Shown here: piece by piece, positions 62,859 to 64,000 of the stretch | Layout of the letters: every line of letters starts with the position of its first letter | Numbering within the stretch: the first letter of the stretch is position 1 | Assembly: GCA_029263315.1 (NCBI GenBank) | Contig: JAJCXR010000043.1 | Location: 22,062-86,061, forward strand | Length of the DNA stretch: 64,000 nt | Reading direction: 5' to 3' | Origin: Acidobacteriota bacterium | Lineage (GTDB): Bacteria > Acidobacteriota > Thermoanaerobaculia > Multivoradales > J023 | Notes under the pieces: generated by a model | Database searches by the model: none | Told to the model about the DNA's origin: nothing | The model's input: only the letters and a program-made list of their open reading frames with translations | Made by a program: the position numbers and the translations under genes

Positions 62859-64000
62859 TTGGGGCTCTCCGTACCGGTCGGCGGAAAATGTGGTGCATCC
62901 AGAATCTGTCCATCAGTCAACTTGGGGTGTACCCGGACAACGTTACCGGTGGAGTCGTAGCTCTCGAACCACTGCCTAACCTGTCCTGTCGACGGATTGT
63001 ACTCGGTCACAAGTGCTGCGCCGCGAGTAGGACCGTGTATAGAAGCCGATCGTTCAGGCCCGTAGTACCGAACCCGCCCATCCCGCAGAGTACGAATTCG
63101 CGACGCAACCTGCTGAGCGCCTTCCAGCGCACGGAGCTTCCTAGCCAGTGCGGCCTGAGCGTTGGCGCTCTCGGCTCCTGCTCCCCCTCTGGAGATACTT
63201 CTTACCAGTACCCCGTCGGCGGCCTGGCCCGCCGTTTGGAAGATCTCATCCGTCTCCAAGATGAGCCCGTCATCAACAGAACTCAAACCAGGCCGAGCCC
63301 TCGCCGCAGATCGAGCCGCTGCGATGAGAATAGCATCCTCAACTCCGATGAGCATCGCCCGGCCTTGCTGCATCCCAGCAGCGAATCCCGGCTCTTCGTC
63401 TCCCACCGCGTAGAACGCATCGACGGTTCTGACGATGGGCAACGAACGAAGCACTGTGCCAACGCGGACTTCTTCCTCAGCGACGATCGCCTCGTGTTCC
63501 AGCCGGAATCCTTCCGCGTCATTCTGGACTTGGGCCAAGCGTTCGAAGATCTTGTAGTACCGCTCAGTTTCTTCCAGGGTAAACCCTAAGAACTGCCTGA
63601 CCGGACCCTCGGATTGCCGCATCGCCTGAATTCGCTCGGCGCCCTCGAGCAAGAACCCGACATCTCTACCAATCTTGGCGTGGGTTTCCTCGGATATGGA
63701 GAGGTCGAAGCTGATTGAGAATTCGAATCCGAAGAGGTCAACGAGCGTGCCGCGCCTTTGGAGAGAGGTCGCTGGCTCGCCCTCCCGCCCATCCGGATCC
63801 ACAAACACCGTCGGATTCTGAAAGGCATACAAATACCGATGCAGACTCGGCGGACTCTCCAAGCTGCCAAAAACCGGATCCTCGCTCAGGAATCGCCCGG
63901 TTTCCGGGTCGTAGAACCTGGCCTTGGCGTAAATCAGCCCTGTCTCGGGATCATGCTCATGACCGGTGAAACCGAAGGGGTTGGCTTCGGTTTGGATGGC
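62855..64000 (-). CDS. RHS protein: C-terminal core and toxin tip (5' end outside the window)
   Basis: 381 codons are visible, open to the window edge. Residues 1-75 are the end of the RHS core: NPFGFTGHEHDPETGLIYAK, ARFYDPETGRFLSEDPVFGS, LHRYLYAFQNPTVFVDPDG. The DPDG boundary is where the variable tip starts. The tip (about 300 residues) is mainly helical, with an Ala-rich stretch (RAMLIGVEDAILIAAARSAA). Its last 70 residues form a distinct domain: GRVRYYGPERSASIHGPTRG, LVTEYNPSTGQVRQWFESYD and GNVVRVHPKLTDGQ. I do not recognise its enzymatic class. RHS proteins encapsulate such tips and deliver them to rivals. The 77-aa immunity candidate overlaps by 4 bp. Confidence 0.85.
   Translation of the reverse strand, partial: AIQTEANPFGFTGHEHDPETGLIYAKARFYDPETGRFLSEDPVFGSLESPPSLHRYLYAFQNPTVFVDPDGREGEPATSLQRRGTLVDLFGFEFSISFDLSISEETHAKIGRDVGFLLEGAERIQAMRQSEGPVRQFLGFTLEETERYYKIFERLAQVQNDAEGFRLEHEAIVAEEEVRVGTVLRSLPIVRTVDAFYAVGDEEPGFAAGMQQGRAMLIGVEDAILIAAARSAARARPGLSSVDDGLILETDEIFQTAGQAADGVLVRSISRGGAGAESANAQAALARKLRALEGAQQVASRIRTLRDGRVRYYGPERSASIHGPTRGAALVTEYNPSTGQVRQWFESYDSTGNVVRVHPKLTDGQILDAPHFPPTGTESPK

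Overview
The window is 64 kb of GC-rich bacterial chromosome with about fifty densely packed protein genes. No rRNA, tRNA or CRISPR array was found. Outer-membrane logic (a YdbH/YdbL-type pair, a periplasmic pilus-type chaperone, lipoproteins, AMIN and AsmA-like proteins) indicates a diderm. The mix of a Ser/Thr kinase fused to a TolB-like propeller, DUF4388, DUF4097, a bacilliredoxin, M16 and M36 peptidases and an extended SpoVG best fits Acidobacteriota. That assignment is inference from gene content, not from a marker-gene tree.

Layout. 1-2.2 kb: start of proline-catabolic P5C dehydrogenase, a DUF423 membrane protein, a small unknown, a bacilliredoxin. 2.5-5.2 kb: an ECF sigma / zinc-finger anti-sigma / DUF4097 operon. 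5.5-8.7 kb: guaB, overlapping convergently with a DUF4388 signalling protein. 9.3-11.5 kb: heme A synthase and a GT-B glycosyltransferase. 11.4-16.8 kb: an acyl-CoA ligase / PDZ-membrane-GAF-PP2C phosphatase / TPR operon. 16.9-26.0 kb: M16 lipoprotein peptidase, WS/DGAT acyltransferase, DJ-1-family lipoprotein, glyoxalase-like protein, kinase-propeller. 26.1-30.2 kb: a small lipid cluster (ACP, ketosynthase, reductase, DUF374 acyltransferase, DUF2071). 30.2-33.5 kb: two paralogous secreted proteins around a pilus-type chaperone, with no usher. 33.6-38.3 kb: a YdbH-like giant and a DUF1318 partner. 38.3-41.5 kb: a MutS-like ATPase and a methyltransferase. 41.5-48.4 kb: housekeeping block spoVG-prs-rplY-pth-hppA-rpsF-rpsR-rplI. 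49.0-57.4 kb: SppA, formate-THF ligase, HD hydrolase, M36 peptidase, an AsmA-like/GT51 fusion. 57.6-61.7 kb: AMIN protein, RapA-like helicase, ArsC. 61.8-64 kb: an RHS locus with a toxin tip, a probable immunity gene, decayed RHS repeats, a transposase remnant and a 99-bp duplication.

The most unusual general feature is a set of short tandem repeats at more than a dozen places, mostly with a unit of exactly 15 bp (others 9, 12 or 16-18 bp). They occur inside genes, where they preserve frame, and in leaders just upstream of starts. A second repeat type is a 62-bp intergenic sequence present twice (2352 and 40027), one copy carrying a long hairpin head. Hairpins after several minus-strand genes lack T-tracts. 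Coupled starts (4-bp ATGA or GTGA overlaps) are the usual operon style and were used to choose several starts.
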